A stretch of DNA of 64,000 nucleotides from NCBI RefSeq assembly GCF_003589595.1, contig NW_020654748.1:1763971-1827970 (forward strand), written 5' to 3'. Of the stretch, positions 32,334 to 44,019 are shown piece after piece (position 1 is the stretch's first letter; every line of letters begins with the position of its first letter). The notes beneath the pieces were generated by a model, which had not been told where the DNA came from, did not search any database, and worked only from the letters and a program-made list of their open reading frames with translations. The position numbers and the translations under genes were made by a program. Source of the DNA: Hyposmocoma kahamanoa (Eukaryota > Arthropoda > Insecta > Lepidoptera > Cosmopterigidae).

Positions 32334-32873
32334 TTAACCGACTTTAAAAAAAGGAGGAGGTTCTCAATTCGTCTGTATGTTTTTTTTAACCGACTTCAAA
32401 AAAGGAGGAGGTTCTCAATTCGACTGTATGTTCTTTTTTTTTGTTTTTTTTTTCTTTTTTTTTGTATGTATGTTACGCGATAACTCCGGTATTTGTGAAC
32501 CGATTTTCATGATTCTTTTTTTGTTGGAAAGGGGGTACTTCCATAGTGGTCCCATTTCATTTTGAAGGAAATCATCCACCTCTAAGGGTGGCTGTTCACG
32601 CATGAAAGTTCATTTTTATAAATAGCGCCTAATTTTAATTTAGGAGCAATTACTTTTAGCAATTATTTAGTTGATATTGCTATTTCTCCAATTCAAGGCG
32701 TATTTCCCTCGATATACTTTGAGTAGTATCGTAGTGAGAACCTATATTTATTATCTCGAGTATCAAGTCCTGTATAGTGGCGAACTAGGGGATATTTCAA
32801 TGAAACTTAGCAAATATACGTAATTCCACGTACTTTTGAGGTCGGTTTTTTTAGTACTCTGTACTGAGATTAT
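32334..32873 (+). repeat. AACCGACTT repeat, copy E4, with duplicated 5' end
   Basis: The first about 55 bp (AACCGACTTYAAAAAAGGAG to CTGTATGTTTTTT) occur twice in tandem, at 32335 and 32390. It ends TTTTGAGGTCGGTTTTTTTA and the AGTACTCTGTACTGAG tail shared with E3. Confidence 0.85.
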
Positions 32874-32879
32874 GGTTAT

Positions 32880-33040
32880 TGCTTGTATGTTACGCGATAA
32901 CTCCGCCATTTGTGGGCCAATTTTGATGATATTTTTTTTGTTGGAAAGAAGGTACCTCAGATGTGTCCCATTTCAAGAAAATAATTCACCTAGGCAAACT
33001 AGGAGATGAATGACTTTTGTGGTCAGAGTTTTTAACCGGA
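32880..33040 (+). repeat. AACCGACTT repeat, partial copy E5
   Basis: TGTATGTTACGCGATAACTC through GAAGGTACCTCAG to TTTGTGGTCAGAGTTTTT; abuts E4 in the same orientation. Confidence 0.75.
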
Positions 33041-33420
33041 GGTTAGGTTATTTTTAAATTTTAAATGTGTGGCCTAGCTATGAGTAGTTGGTGACTGGAG
33101 GTTCATAAGTAGAGGTGAGTTAATTCGTCAACTTGAATAATAATTTTATAAATAAAAATGACACCCGTGTTTTACAAATAAACTTACTTATTTTAAAACC
33201 TTTAGTGGTCTAATCTTGCTTTTCGCTATCAATACAACGTTGTAAACATTGCACTTATGCACATGAAAATAATATTTTTTATTTTGCCGTTCAAAATAGG
33301 TAGGTAATTCGCAAACTTACCTTCGACAATTAGCCATCAATATTGGTAATTTACGATGACGATTAAACAGCTTAGCCGCAAGTTCTGTCAACGACCTCTC
33401 GTCTCAACGGAGTGATAGTG
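33041..33420. other. Non-coding, nothing recognised
   Basis: AT-rich; no gene or repeat recognised. Confidence 0.5.
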
Positions 33421-33426
33421 ACAATT

Positions 33427-33486
33427 ATAACTTTATTCTCGAAATTTTGCCCCAGGCCTGGGGCAAGATTTCGAGGATAAAGTTAT
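33427..33486. repeat. 60-bp palindrome without spacer (28/30 pairs)
   Basis: Centre AGG/CCT at 33456/33457; arms 33427-33456 and 33457-33486 pair at 28 of 30 positions (central word TTGCCCCAGGCCTGGGGCAA). No element ends are visible around it. Confidence 0.9.
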
Positions 33487-33714
33487 TAATGTATTGCAGG
33501 AGGATGCGTTGCAAAAATGGTGCGAATTTGGGCGCTGGGGTATTTTACACACTCTTCCCGATAAGCTGTTTGTAATCGAGAGATATTAGGGTTCTTAGAG
33601 TTATGCGTAGCCGTCACAGCCTTCATAACAAATAGCAAGACGGCTTTGAGTTCAGTTGATTTGGGCTGTATCTAAAAAGATTTAGAAAGCATCAACTGTC
33701 TGCGAAAGCTTTTC

Positions 33715-33797
33715 GGTAAACGAGAATATCGTGAGGAAACCAGCATGTCGAAGACCCCAAGCCGCATTAGACCAACGTGGCGGACTATGATGATGAT
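33715..33797 (+). repeat. LINE 3'-end fragment ending (GAT)n
   Basis: AATATCGTGAGGAAACCAGC, CCAACGTGGCGGACTATG, then ATGATGATGAA. I recognise this as a frequent lepidopteran retroelement 3' end; no coding part remains. It is related to 5654-5732. Confidence 0.65.
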
Positions 33798-34265
33798 GAA
33801 CTTGTGCATAGCACATTGCGTTTGTTCCAGTTCCATAAATGATGTTTTGAATGCGCCACACCAGATACTGACTCAATACTTAGGGTTAGTAGTGTACCTG
33901 TGGAAAATATTCCGAGGTGTAGTACATAATGCAATGCTGTTAGGAATATTAGGATTGTGTGTTCCTGATAAGTGGAGCGACGTCGCCGGCCGCCGCTGTT
34001 ACTGGTGCCACATGGGAGGACCAATCTATCGGCTGAGTGTCCGCTGACGCGCGCGTTGAGGACACTGAATAAAATAGCAAATACGATCGACCGATTCCAC
34101 TGTTCTCTGAGTGAATTTACGAAGATAGCGCTTTACATATTATGTTAAACTTAGATATAGGTAGTTATAGTTATTGCTGGTCTATTGTATTGGGTATAAC
34201 CTGTATAAATAGACTAAGTGTGGAAATAAATAAATAAATAAATTTATTAGCGATGAAACTTCCTT
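33798..34265. other. Unassigned, possibly part of a retroelement
   Basis: Contains a CG-rich block (GACGTCGCCGGCCGCCGC near 33980) and ends with TGTATAAATAGACT and repeated AATAAATAAATA. It could be an LTR-like unit, but no partner copy or target duplication is present in the window. Confidence 0.3.
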
Positions 34266-34267
34266 AT

Positions 34268-34510
34268 TTGACTGCCTCCGTGGCCTAACGGTTACCATGC
34301 CGTACTGTACTGTACTGCCGTACGACTGTCACGCAGAGGTCCCAGGTTCGGTTCCCGGGCCGAGAGAAATATTTATATGGCCTACATTTGTTTCTCGTGA
34401 GTTTGGGTGTAATTTGTGGTTGTATATGTGTGTGTCCATAGCACCCGCGACACAGGCTTTCCCTAATGCGGGGCTATGTTAAGTGTGTGCATTATTATTA
34501 TTATTATCTA
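34268..34510 (+). repeat. SINE-B copy with internal duplication
   Basis: A box TGGCCTAACGG, B box GGTTCGGTTCC, full tail to (ATT)n. A CCGTACTGTACTGTACTGCCG stretch between the boxes is a local triplication. Confidence 0.87.
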
Positions 34511-34902
34511 TTCATTGAAACCAAGTGTATGAATATTTCAGCTATTTGCGTATCAGATAGTCGTTCACAAAAACTCCCATATTTTTCTTCGGATTATGGA
34601 AACTTTATATGCAGGCTGTAATACCAGAGAGGCTAAAATTAGTAATGCATGTATGAAATTTGACCAACCTCTGAGCAAAGTTATCAAAATTCAATTCCTG
34701 GCAGGCTTCGCCCGGTTTATAGTTAACCGTGGGCAAGTTACTTGCGTAGTTTGCCCGACTTGAATCGGGTTTTGTTGCTTCACCAACTCTCAATTAGTGC
34801 ATGACACTTGACCTTTTCTACTATATTGCACTGGTACCACGATACGCATGTTCTGAAGACAATTTTAAAGCACTATACCGGCAACACCTCGTTTTTTTGT
34901 GG
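34511..34902. other. Non-coding, nothing recognised
   Basis: No gene or repeat recognised. Confidence 0.5.
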
Positions 34903-35012
34903 AAGAATTCGTCCAGTGAAGTACTGCCACCTTACCTATTTCTGCCGCCAAGCAGTAATGTTAGCATTACTTCGTTTTGGTCTGGACGGGTGAGGGTGCT
35001 GGTGAAATAACT
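34903..35012 (+). repeat. SINE-A fragment (5' part)
   Basis: GAATTCGTCCAGTGAAGTAC to GGTGCTGGTGAAATAAC, then the match ends. Confidence 0.8.
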
Positions 35013-35574
35013 TTGATGAACTTTCACCAGCACCTTTTACTTAGTATCTTTATTTCATTTTTATAATCATGATACAATGATGAGGTTGGAGCCCTCTAGT
35101 AAATATACCTGTGTCAGAGAACTTAGCTCTTTCACAACTACATTTACAGCTACACTTATATTCTCACTCGCACAGGGCCTAATATATCGAGTAGGTTATT
35201 TTAGTTGCACTATTTACACTTTATTACATTTATTATTTCAATAAATAATTTCACTCATAGTCGATTCTTATCTTTTTGCTTACAAATAAGTTCTATATTT
35301 AGTACCTTTCCTTTGGTCTGACTGCAACCTTCACGTCTGACCAGCACCTTAGGGAACTTAGGCATTTGCTGAGTCAGCGTCCATTCACTGCTATGACGAA
35401 AATGTTTTCATTTTTCCTTTTACATTTAATCAACTTTGTAATCAGTGCAACATATGTGATATTGTCTAATATAAAATAAATAATAAAGAAAAAGATATAT
35501 CAACTATCAGTCTGTCCATAAAAATAAATTAGAATTGATATTCAATTTGCATGTCGTAAGTAGTACAATGCTGT
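35013..35574. other. Non-coding, nothing recognised
   Basis: The first bases (TTTCACCAGCACC) are a short inverted echo of SINE-A; the rest is unassigned. Confidence 0.45.
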
Positions 35575-35850
35575 ATTTTTTTTATAATATCAAGTGACGG
35601 GACGAACGAGTCGTGCATCTGGTTGTAAGCTACACCTGTCCGTAATAGTTGCAGTGCCACTCAGAGCTTTTAATCGCAAAGATTTGAGGAGCACTGCCAC
35701 TGCGCCCGTCATCCTGAGACATAAGTTAACAAGTCCATGTACCTGTTTTAATTGCACACCCTTACCCTTCAAAACCGGAACACAGTAATGTTCACATTAC
35801 TGATTGGTGGCAAAACTAGGTACCATAAGGTGGCAGTACTTCCCTGGACG
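35575..35850 (-). repeat. SINE-A copy, missing its 5' end
   Basis: T-run, TATCAAGTGACGGGACGA, both dyads, ends at TTCCCTGGACG. Confidence 0.85.
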
Positions 35851-36786
35851 CAAGCTAATCCGTATTTGTGTCATATTAGTGAATATTGTTTATCTATCTA
35901 TGTACATTTCTAATTATTTCTTTGTTGTCATTGTTTTTTTTGTTGTCTACATGATGAGGCATAACATCATGAGAACGTAACTAATACATACTAAACCTAA
36001 CCCAAGACACAAATTTCAATTTGGCAAACAAATGTCAAGCAAACCTGTCTGCGAGACGACGGCCAGTAATCTCAAATCTTGTACTATTCCAAACAAAATG
36101 TGACGATACGCTAGATTACAGCGTGCGCCGTTTATTCTGGGACTGAGAACTGACAGCTTGACATTTGCCAGCTACACTGCCTGATTAAAGGTTACTGGAC
36201 ATCAGAGTTTCTTTATTACGTCTCTAGGGCTTGGATGTATCGCCATATTTATAAATGACTTATATTACAATGTATTCAGTTTTTTAAAGAGAATATTCTG
36301 AAGCTCAGTTACTGAAATGCAAATAATGGATTGTATATACAAATTTTGCAGGTTGATTTCACTTTTGGTTTTTACCTATTCTTGAAGTAATGCGTCCAAA
36401 TTAACACCCTTGTTAAGAAATTTAAAAAAAATCACTCTTTATGAGATACTATTTTGAGAAAGTAAGGCATCGAAATGTTATTCTATTTTTGACCATTGCA
36501 ACATATTAATAAACCATATTGTGCCATGCAGCTCTAGTTTATAATACCTGCTACTTTGAATGCGATTAGTGATGACAATTGCATGATCTGTTATGTAATT
36601 ATTGAAATATCTTTCAAATACGTCTGCACGAATGGGGTTGTGACCAGATTTTTAGATTTCATGTATACTATATTAAAAAAACTCATAATTCACAACAGAT
36701 TTATATATGTGAAAACATAGAAAATGACATGTTATAAAATATATAGTTTACTTTGAGTGAGTAACATCGTAAGTTTCTCACAGGTG
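35851..36786. other. AT-rich non-coding, nothing recognised
   Basis: No gene or repeat recognised. Confidence 0.5.
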
Positions 36787-37241
36787 TGCTGGCGGCATCG
36801 AGTATATAACCAGAAACAAAGACGAAATAAGGGCCATACATTCCTGGTAACTAATCAGTGATATATCTTTTATAAATATCAACTCGTTTGCACTTGTGTA
36901 CGTATATTCTGTATTTATTGTAATAAAGATAATATCTCTAACAATGGCGTGCTGTTCCATTCGGTGGTGTGGGGGAAAACTGCAAAACATCTACATAATT
37001 ACAAAACAAACGGAATTAAATTTCATCGGTAATTAATTATGTAATTTTGCAATTTTCGTCCATTATAGCAAAGCTCAAGTTAACTGGTCGATTTGAAGTG
37101 TAACAATTGACGACACCCGTCAATTGTTTCGAATTCGGGCTGGCCAATCGGAGCGCAGTTGTTACGGTAATGATATGGCAGAATAGTTTTCAAACAAATT
37201 AAATGACATTTCGTCTCTATTTCTGGTTATATACTCGAAGA
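36787..37241 (-). mobile_element. Repeat J with inverted ends (MITE-like, about 455 bp)
   Basis: 30-bp blocks at 36799-36828 and 37208-37237 (CGAGTATATAACCAGAAA...GACGAAAT) are inverted with 2 mismatches, both followed outward by a GGCGGCA-type word. The interior matches 21340-21625 on the other strand. No clear target duplication; no coding. Confidence 0.7.
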
Positions 37242-37261
37242 CTGGCGGCAAATAAAGCCGT

Positions 37262-37760
37262 TTAGAAAACCCAGTACAAAGATCATGTGAAGTAACAAAC
37301 ATATTAAGAAATTCATAAGGTCTGCTGACTTGGTGTGTTGCTTGATTTAAGATACCAGTCGAGTCCAGTTCGAGTCCAGTTAGATCGAAGGAATTATTCT
37401 TTATGTTCGATTTAGTAACAGTAGAGTCCCTTGTGAAAAAGTTCGTCCAGGGCAGTACTGCCACCTTACCTAGTAATGTGACCATTACTTCGTTTTGGTC
37501 TGAAAGGCTAAGGGTGCTGGTGACATTACATGCACATGAGACTTGTCAACTTTTGTCTCAGGGTGACGGGCACAGTGGCTGTGCTCCAAAGATCTTTGCG
37601 ATTTAAAGCTTGGACTTTATAAGACAGGCGTGTCACTTGCCACCAGGCGCACGACTTGTTCGTCCCCTTACTTGGTATTATAAAAAAAATCTTTGTATCA
37701 ATAAAAATAACAAAGTAGTGGAATATTTTCACTAAAAATATATAAAAATCATATTCAATA
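37262..37760 (+). repeat. SINE-D copy split by a SINE-A
   Basis: AACCCAGTACAAAGATC through GTCGAGTCCAGTTCGAGTCC and TTATGTTCGATTTAGTAACA, resuming at 37690 with CTTTGTATCAATAA and a TTTTCAC...ATATTCAATAA 3' part. The tRNA-like head is badly mutated. Confidence 0.75.
37421..37689 (+). repeat. SINE-A copy nested in SINE-D
   Basis: Complete from GTAGAGTCCCTTGTG to GGTATTATAAAAAAAA, lacking only the ATTTCTGCCGCCAAGC segment. Confidence 0.87.
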
Positions 37761-38407
37761 AACATCACTACTGACCATTAGGCATACAAACAACATACTG
37801 AAGTTGTATTGGTATGTTTATTTTATTTTATACATAAAGTGTAACATGTTGTTTTTTGTAATAATAACACATGGATCTAACAAGTCAGTCAATAATTCAA
37901 ACAATTGTGATTTGGGTCAGTGACTCATGATAACTTTATCATTCTTACCATTGACATAATATAATCTTATGTAATTTAAACATAAGTCCATGTGACTAAT
38001 ACAGGTCCTTTAAAAGCTCAAAACGTTGGTTCAGATCCCAAAAAATATAAATAATATTTTCATTTCCAAATTGAAAAATAAATTAATTAATGTGTCGGAA
38101 TGATAAAAAATTATTTGATATAATACACATGTCATTACTTACATTAAGGAATTTAAAATTATCACCTTTGCCACACGGCGATGTTATAAATGTGATACAT
38201 CTGTTCGCATCTATTCATTCGGTCGGTGCAGTTCATGAAATTATAGCTCGCTGCAATGATGGCCTCGTTATACATTAAATGACAAAGTACTGTAATTAAA
38301 CAGCATGCAAAAGTGGTACATGAATATCAAACACACAAGTAATGTGTACCCTCAATATCGGAAGTTATCAAAAATAGATTTGTTAAAATTATTAATACAA
38401 AGTTAGA
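37761..38407. other. AT-rich non-coding, nothing recognised
   Basis: No gene or repeat recognised. Confidence 0.5.
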
Positions 38408-38905
38408 ACACTTATAAAAAATTGCTTCAGAACCAGCATCTTCTGGCAAACCGTGCTAGACGCTATGCCAACTAAGCCACGGAACGAACTAGCGGACCTT
38501 GCGAATTTTTTTATGTGCTTGTTTGTCGGATCTTGTATTTGGTTTTCAACTACTTTTTAGCTGTAGCGCCATCTATGAGAAATCTGTGAAAGTATGTCGT
38601 CACCCAGTTAGGTAACTTTACAGCTACCACCAGCCCTGGCTAGAATTGATGTTCAATTATTTTTTGTGAAATTACGCCACTAGTTTATTATAATTATTAA
38701 TACAAAGATCGAACACTCAGAAAACCAAATACAAAGATCCACACGACACACCACAAGCTTGTTGCAGAACTTGGTTTTTGGTTTTTAACGACTTTGCGTT
38801 CGATCTGTGTATTAATAATTATAACAAACTAGTGAAGTAATTTCACAACAAAATAATTGACTATGATGTTCAATTATTGGTGGTGACACATCTTGATATT
38901 CAAAT
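38408..38905. repeat. Cluster of rearranged SINE-D pieces
   Basis: 38408-38600 is a minus-strand piece including the A-box complement CTATGCCAACTAAGCCACGG and CTTTTTAGCTGTAGCGCCATC; 38693-38905 has AATACAAAGATCGAACACTC, TTTTAACGACTTTGCG and a GTAATTTCACAA 3' block. The order suggests two or more nested or recombined copies. Confidence 0.7.
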
Positions 38906-40814
38906 AAACTTAATTTTAAATAGATTTTCTCAGTATTTTCGCGATTTGCACACGGAGATCCGCCGAATTGCCGAGTGTCTAATTAGAACCGAACATCTCT
39001 TTTGCTAACCAATTGGTACAGAGATCGATATGAAATATGCTAGGCATGCGGCATAAAAATAAACTTCTTAGCTAACAGCATTTTAGGCTGATTCACACCT
39101 TACCTCCTCCTCCGCAGTTGTTGAAGGCACTTCGGGATATTTGCCCGTGCTTTTTTACCTTTTAAAATCGTACGCAGCTCAAAACGTTTTACACAAAGAG
39201 TGATTTAAATATATTTATAATTTGTTTTCGGTGATTTTGGATTTGTGTAAATTGTGTCTTTGTGGTAAAGGTAACGTAGTTGTTTTATTAAAGCTTCTTT
39301 TATATTATACACAACTGTACAATTCCTGCTGCATACATCGACATACCTAGTAAGATGCTAGGTATCAATGAAAATAATAGTTTCTGTGGCAGGTGATAAA
39401 ACCAAGCATTTTGTATTAATGACCGCTCACACCTGCATTCAAGAAAATTTATCGCTCGTATAAATATAATGACAAATTGTAAAATTCACTTTGCACATAA
39501 CTTGTTAAACGTGTTTATGTGTAGTCATTTTCACGGACACATTTGTGTTCCTAAATATTACAACATCTTTTTGTTTCACGCTGTATGTTTTCATTATTAC
39601 CTAATTTGACAATAAATGACATTTTTTCAATACGAACGTAATATATCTTGGTAAATAAGTTGACACGAATTAATATCTAAACCTGCTCATTCCGCAGGTG
39701 GAATGACCATCGATCTCCTAAACAGCGATCGATTTCTTTGAAGTCTCTGTCGTTCTACTTGTTTATAGTTCGCTAGTTCGATGTAATAAATAGAGGTATA
39801 ATTGACGCGCGCACACGACAAGGAACACTCTTAACCCGATAGCTGTGCCCAGGCCGAACTCAAACCTCTTTCGACAGTTACCGAGGACGTGTCTCCTCCA
39901 GCCCTTGCTTCCAGAAAATTAAAAAAGTAATATTAATTAAAAAGTTATTTTCGATGTGAACGACAGTCGCGGAGTGCATTCACCTGGGTTAGAATTTTGA
40001 ATTTTACGCTCGAGCGGTTTTTGTGAATTGTGTCCGGAAACTTCTGTGGATTTACTTTTGTGAGTGAACATTTTAATAATAAACATAGTAGCTAATTATT
40101 ACGGAATTGGTACGATGTTCTTCTATTCATTAATCCGCTGTTATATTAAACACGTACTTTAAAAACTTAATCTAATGACGTAACCAACTTAATAATAACT
40201 GCGTGACTTCTCTGCGGTTGTGAAGTTTTAACAACCTAATTGCAGTTCAAAATATAAACAAAAATATTTTTCATAATGTTTCGTCTTTATTATCTTAAGA
40301 AAGTATTTGAAATAATTTTACGTTCAAGATTTTATTCATTTCTTAATTTTTACACTCATATGAAGCTTTTAGGAACTTTTTTATTACTTTGGATTATTAG
40401 TATAACGCGAAAAATATATTTTCTTAAGTAACTCGTTTTTGAACCTTAGCGTGAGCGATATGAATATTAATGATTCCGCTACTCCATACTAGATGGCGCG
40501 CATTGACACAGAAATTTTTTCATAAGTTTTGACAGTACATACCATAGACAGTATGTAAACTATATTAACGTTTCTTATATTACGTGAATTCCGCTATTCT
40601 GACAGGAACTATATGATTTTTGCGTTCTTTTTGTACATGTACAAAACCCGCTTAAGAAATTGTACATTCTGTGAAGTTTTCAATTATTTTTCAAGATTCA
40701 AGTTTTTCAATTGTTATTCAACCACGTCACTTACCCGGTCTCAAAACAGGGAGTTCACTTCGGGCACTACCCAGAACACCCAGAGCAGAACCAATGTAGA
40801 AAAAATGCATTTCC
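38906..40814. other. Long AT-rich non-coding stretch
   Basis: No coding exon recognised. A tRNA-like stretch follows at 40815. Confidence 0.45.
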
Positions 40815-40892
40815 TAATTGCTCCTACCGGGCATCGAACCCGGGACCTCCTCATCCAGCTCCCACGGTGCATACCGTTTGTCCAACGAAGTC
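40815..40892 (-). repeat. tRNA-like sequence, probable SINE head
   Basis: On the minus strand TTGGACAAACGGTATGCACC precedes CCCGGGTTCGATGCCCGG. The B box is good and the TPsiC-arm can pair, but the acceptor arm does not close, so I read it as a SINE head, not a functional tRNA gene. Confidence 0.6.
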
Positions 40893-41892
40893 AATACATT
40901 TTAATAAGGAAATAAAAAAATAATTTAAAATTAAATTATCAACTAAAGGAATCTTAATGTACGTGCTGGTGCACCATCCTCGACGGCTCGACCACATTGA
41001 ACACCATAAAACGATTTTAACTAGGCGACCATACCTAACATGAAATTAAAAGTAAGGTTTATAACCTTAGATATGATATCTATAGTTATTATTAGGTTAC
41101 TGGTTTTTTACCATGGTACATGTTGATGAACGTAGAGACAATCGTTCAGTGAATAACCACGAAAGTCTTAAAAACTATAAAACCACTTTGAATCTGTTCA
41201 TCATCAACATAATATACGCCCACTACTGGACACGGGTCTTTTTTAACGAGAGGGTTTATTAAATTTGCATAGTATGATTATAATATATGTATGTGTTGCA
41301 ATGCCGTCGTCATCAACAAACATTATTAAACAACTTCCAAATTAAGTCATAGGTAACATGCTGTCTCAGGGATTCGAACCAGTGCCGGCGCTAGCCCATG
41401 TGGCGGCCAGGTGCGACCAACACCCTGGCGCCCTCTAGTCTGCATGCTATCAAAATGGTATACTTACAGTTATAGTTTCCTCAGAAATCGCCTACAAATG
41501 GTGCAATTAGGTAAATTTCAAGTCAGTTTTCGGTACCTAATTTCGGTGCCAGGTTTTATTATTTAAATATTCTACAATATTATGTATTACAATATTCGAG
41601 TAGTACCCTGAAATATTTTGAATATTTCAGGATGATATACTCGAATACACAAATAACAAAAATTTCCACTGACTTTAGATAGAGAAAAAAATAAAATTAC
41701 CCAATTTTATATTATATAGGGAAGCAATAGCCCGTATACTCCACTCGCTCGCTTGGCACCCGGCGCCCGCCAAGACCTTATGCTCGTGTGCACTGCACAC
41801 CCTGTACCATAGATAAAACTAAAACTGATTTCAACCGTCTAAAACTCAATTGAAAAACAACCGCCCTCCCACAAAAGAAATCATAAAAGTCA
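40893..41892. other. Non-coding, possible decayed repeats
   Basis: Holds a weak LINE-end echo near 41198 (CCCACTACTGGACACGGG) and GCC-rich words near 41385-41430 and 41755-41775 (GGCGCCCTC, GGCGCCCGCC) that look like parts of one repeat. No gene. Confidence 0.4.
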
Positions 41893-42297
41893 GGACGCGT
41901 TCCCTTATGTCGTAACTGTTCCCATATCACGACTATCTGTCGTGACTGTTGTGTCGTGGACTTTTTTGTCGTTGAACGACAATCATGTCTATGTTCCCAC
42001 TCGGGGGTGACGACAATTTATCGTTTCACGGCAGCCGCCTTGTCGTTTGCAAATATGAGATAACGATAAATAAAACGTGACGATAATAGTAGCTGCGATT
42101 ATCTGTCGTCACATTTTCGACAACAGTCGTTTTAACCCTTCCCATTGTCTTGACAGTCGGTCGTCGTAACCTCAAAAAAAGTCTTGAACGACGGTTAATC
42201 GTGTTGTACTACATATGAACAACTTCATTTAAATATACAAGTCACGACACTTTAACTGCACGAATATTCTGTCGTCACGACATAATGCGAACGCTCC
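41893..42297. mobile_element. Possible MITE with many TGTCGTGAC-type motifs
   Basis: The left end GACGCGTTCCCTTATGTCGT and the right end, reversed, GGGAGCGTTCGCATTATGTC are imperfectly inverted. The interior repeats TGTCGT/ACGACA words in both orientations at least ten times. No coding and no clean target duplication. Confidence 0.5.
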
Positions 42298-42666
42298 CTT
42301 ACGCTGCTATTCATTGCTTGAAACAGTTGTTTAGTATAAATGCTTGAATGAAGTTGCTCATAACAGGTGCCACAAATAGACCGTTACATATTAGATTGTA
42401 TGGCATGTAAGTAGTTCATCAAATCACCCTAAACAGGTACTGAGTGGCCATGGTCAGGGAAGATAAATCATCGGGATGACGTCAGCATCGCTCAAGTGCC
42501 AAAACATTTACGTCCATGCATTTCAAATACCAACACGTACGACACACAATTTCTCGTTTAACTTCTGAACTTTCAATGGCATGCACTGAAAAAAATTAAT
42601 AAACAAGATGTTGTTTAAGTTGATAATGTAACTTGTTTCCTGCTGAGCCTGATAAATGATTGCAAC
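42298..42666. other. Non-coding, nothing recognised
   Basis: No gene or repeat recognised. Confidence 0.5.
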
Positions 42667-42728
42667 AACAAGCACAATGCTTGTTACAACAATCACAATG
42701 ATTGCTACAACAATCACAATGATTTAGC
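42667..42728. repeat. Three tandem short dyads
   Basis: AACAAGCACAATGCTTGTT, then CAACAATCACAATGATTGC and CAACAATCACAATGATTTA, spaced about 21 bp. Each is an inverted repeat around CACAATG. Confidence 0.8.
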
Positions 42729-43159
42729 GACAATTGGAAATAATCAATGTAGTCATGTTGTGATTTCACTGGTTACTTCAAATTGTCTTCTTATTTAAGA
42801 GCTACGCTCTTGTCGGTATAGTCTGTTGATCAGCTTTATGATTTCTATTTTTCTCTATTTTTCTTTTTTTTAAGTGGTTGTCATTTTTATTTTATTAATA
42901 TTAATTTCCTCTCCAAGTTATATAAATATTACATCCATGCACTATGTCAGGTCTTTCAACTACTGGGCGTTTTCAACTATACCAGCTATGTCGTCTTAAT
43001 GAATTGTAATATTTCACCATTAAATTTGGCATCCCCCTTCTCTGACTCTACTACTTTTCTGATAGTTCTACAAATATGATAAATATGAAAGCGGACAACC
43101 TTGTGATTTAATTAAAAATTAATTTGCGTTTTTACAGTGTGCTAATATTATTATTTTGA
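42729..43159. other. Non-coding, nothing recognised
   Basis: No gene or repeat recognised. Confidence 0.5.
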
Positions 43160-43345
43160 CCACCGGAGGTAAGACTGACTTGCACACCAGGTTTCATGGT
43201 GTCGCCATCCGAGACCCCCGGCCGGGTCAACGTAGAAAAGCTAACTTTTCTGTCTCGGGTCTGGGTGTTGTGGTACTGTCGTTGTTTCTGATTTCCATAA
43301 AATAAGTGCTTTTGCTACTTACTTTGGGATCAGAGCAACAAATGT
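43160..43345 (+). repeat. SINE-C copy 1 (tRNA-like head)
   Basis: Shares GTCGCCATC, CCCCGGCCGGGTCAACGTAG, AAAGCTAACTTTTCT, GTCTCGGGTCTG and TTCCATAA...AGTGC with 51463-51665. Its B box has lost GGTTCGATTCC (now ACCCCCGGCC), so it is an inactive copy. Confidence 0.75.
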
Positions 43346-44019
43346 GCTGTTTGTTAATAATATTATTATACTACATTCCTATCTCTTTGCAAAAAATAAT
43401 GTGTTTATATTTTATGAAATGTAGCAAAATAAGTAATATTTATTTTGTCATGATGTGTATTCTGGTTTTGGAATGTGGTCTTGTCTAAATATTTGTAAAA
43501 TATATTTGTTATGTGATTACACTCTGTTTGTGTACCTTTAAAATAAATAAATATCTGTTCTGTATACAGTTTCGCGTTTGAGATCATATTAACTATGAGG
43601 CGCTGAAAGTTTAGACGGCGGTCATAGATATTTTTATACATAATAAGTATGAATAGTGAGTTGGCTTAACGTCCGTGCACTTTTTGCCATAACTTTAAAC
43701 AAAAAAAAAGTTTTATCTTTTAAAATTTTATGTTGTCTATGGTGTTTTTAAAAATTCCGTACACTGTAAGCGCCATTTTTATAATTTTACTGAGGAAGCG
43801 ATTTTGTGGCGAAAAGCAATTTGTACGACAACTACGGAAGCTCGAAATGTTATTAAAACTCAATTAGTATTATTTCAAGCCATTCTGAATGTTGTACATG
43901 CTGCATTTCGACACAAAATCGCGTACCCTGTAAAATTACAAAAATAGCACTTACAGTGTAATGCTTCTCAGGTACGGAATTATATTTTTGCGCGGAATTT
44001 AAGACAAGGCGGGAATTTT
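43346..44019. other. AT-rich non-coding, may include decayed mariner 5' half
   Basis: The mariner fragment that follows starts abruptly in coding sequence; I could not align upstream bases to it. Confidence 0.4.

Noticed and set aside
33745..34047. 100-codon ORF (MSKTPSRIRP...) as a gene
   Set aside because: Its start is the LINE 3'-end repeat with (GAT)n giving MMMM; no domain follows.
33798..34265. Solo LTR
   Set aside because: TATAAA- and AATAAA-like words and a CG-rich core are suggestive, but no TG...CA boundaries, target duplication or second copy could be shown.
42667..42728. CRISPR-like array
   Set aside because: Three short diverged dyads with no spacers in a eukaryotic genome; no CRISPR features anywhere in the window.
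43405..43641. 78-codon minus-strand ORF
   Set aside because: Ile/Asn/Tyr-rich chance frame in AT-rich DNA.
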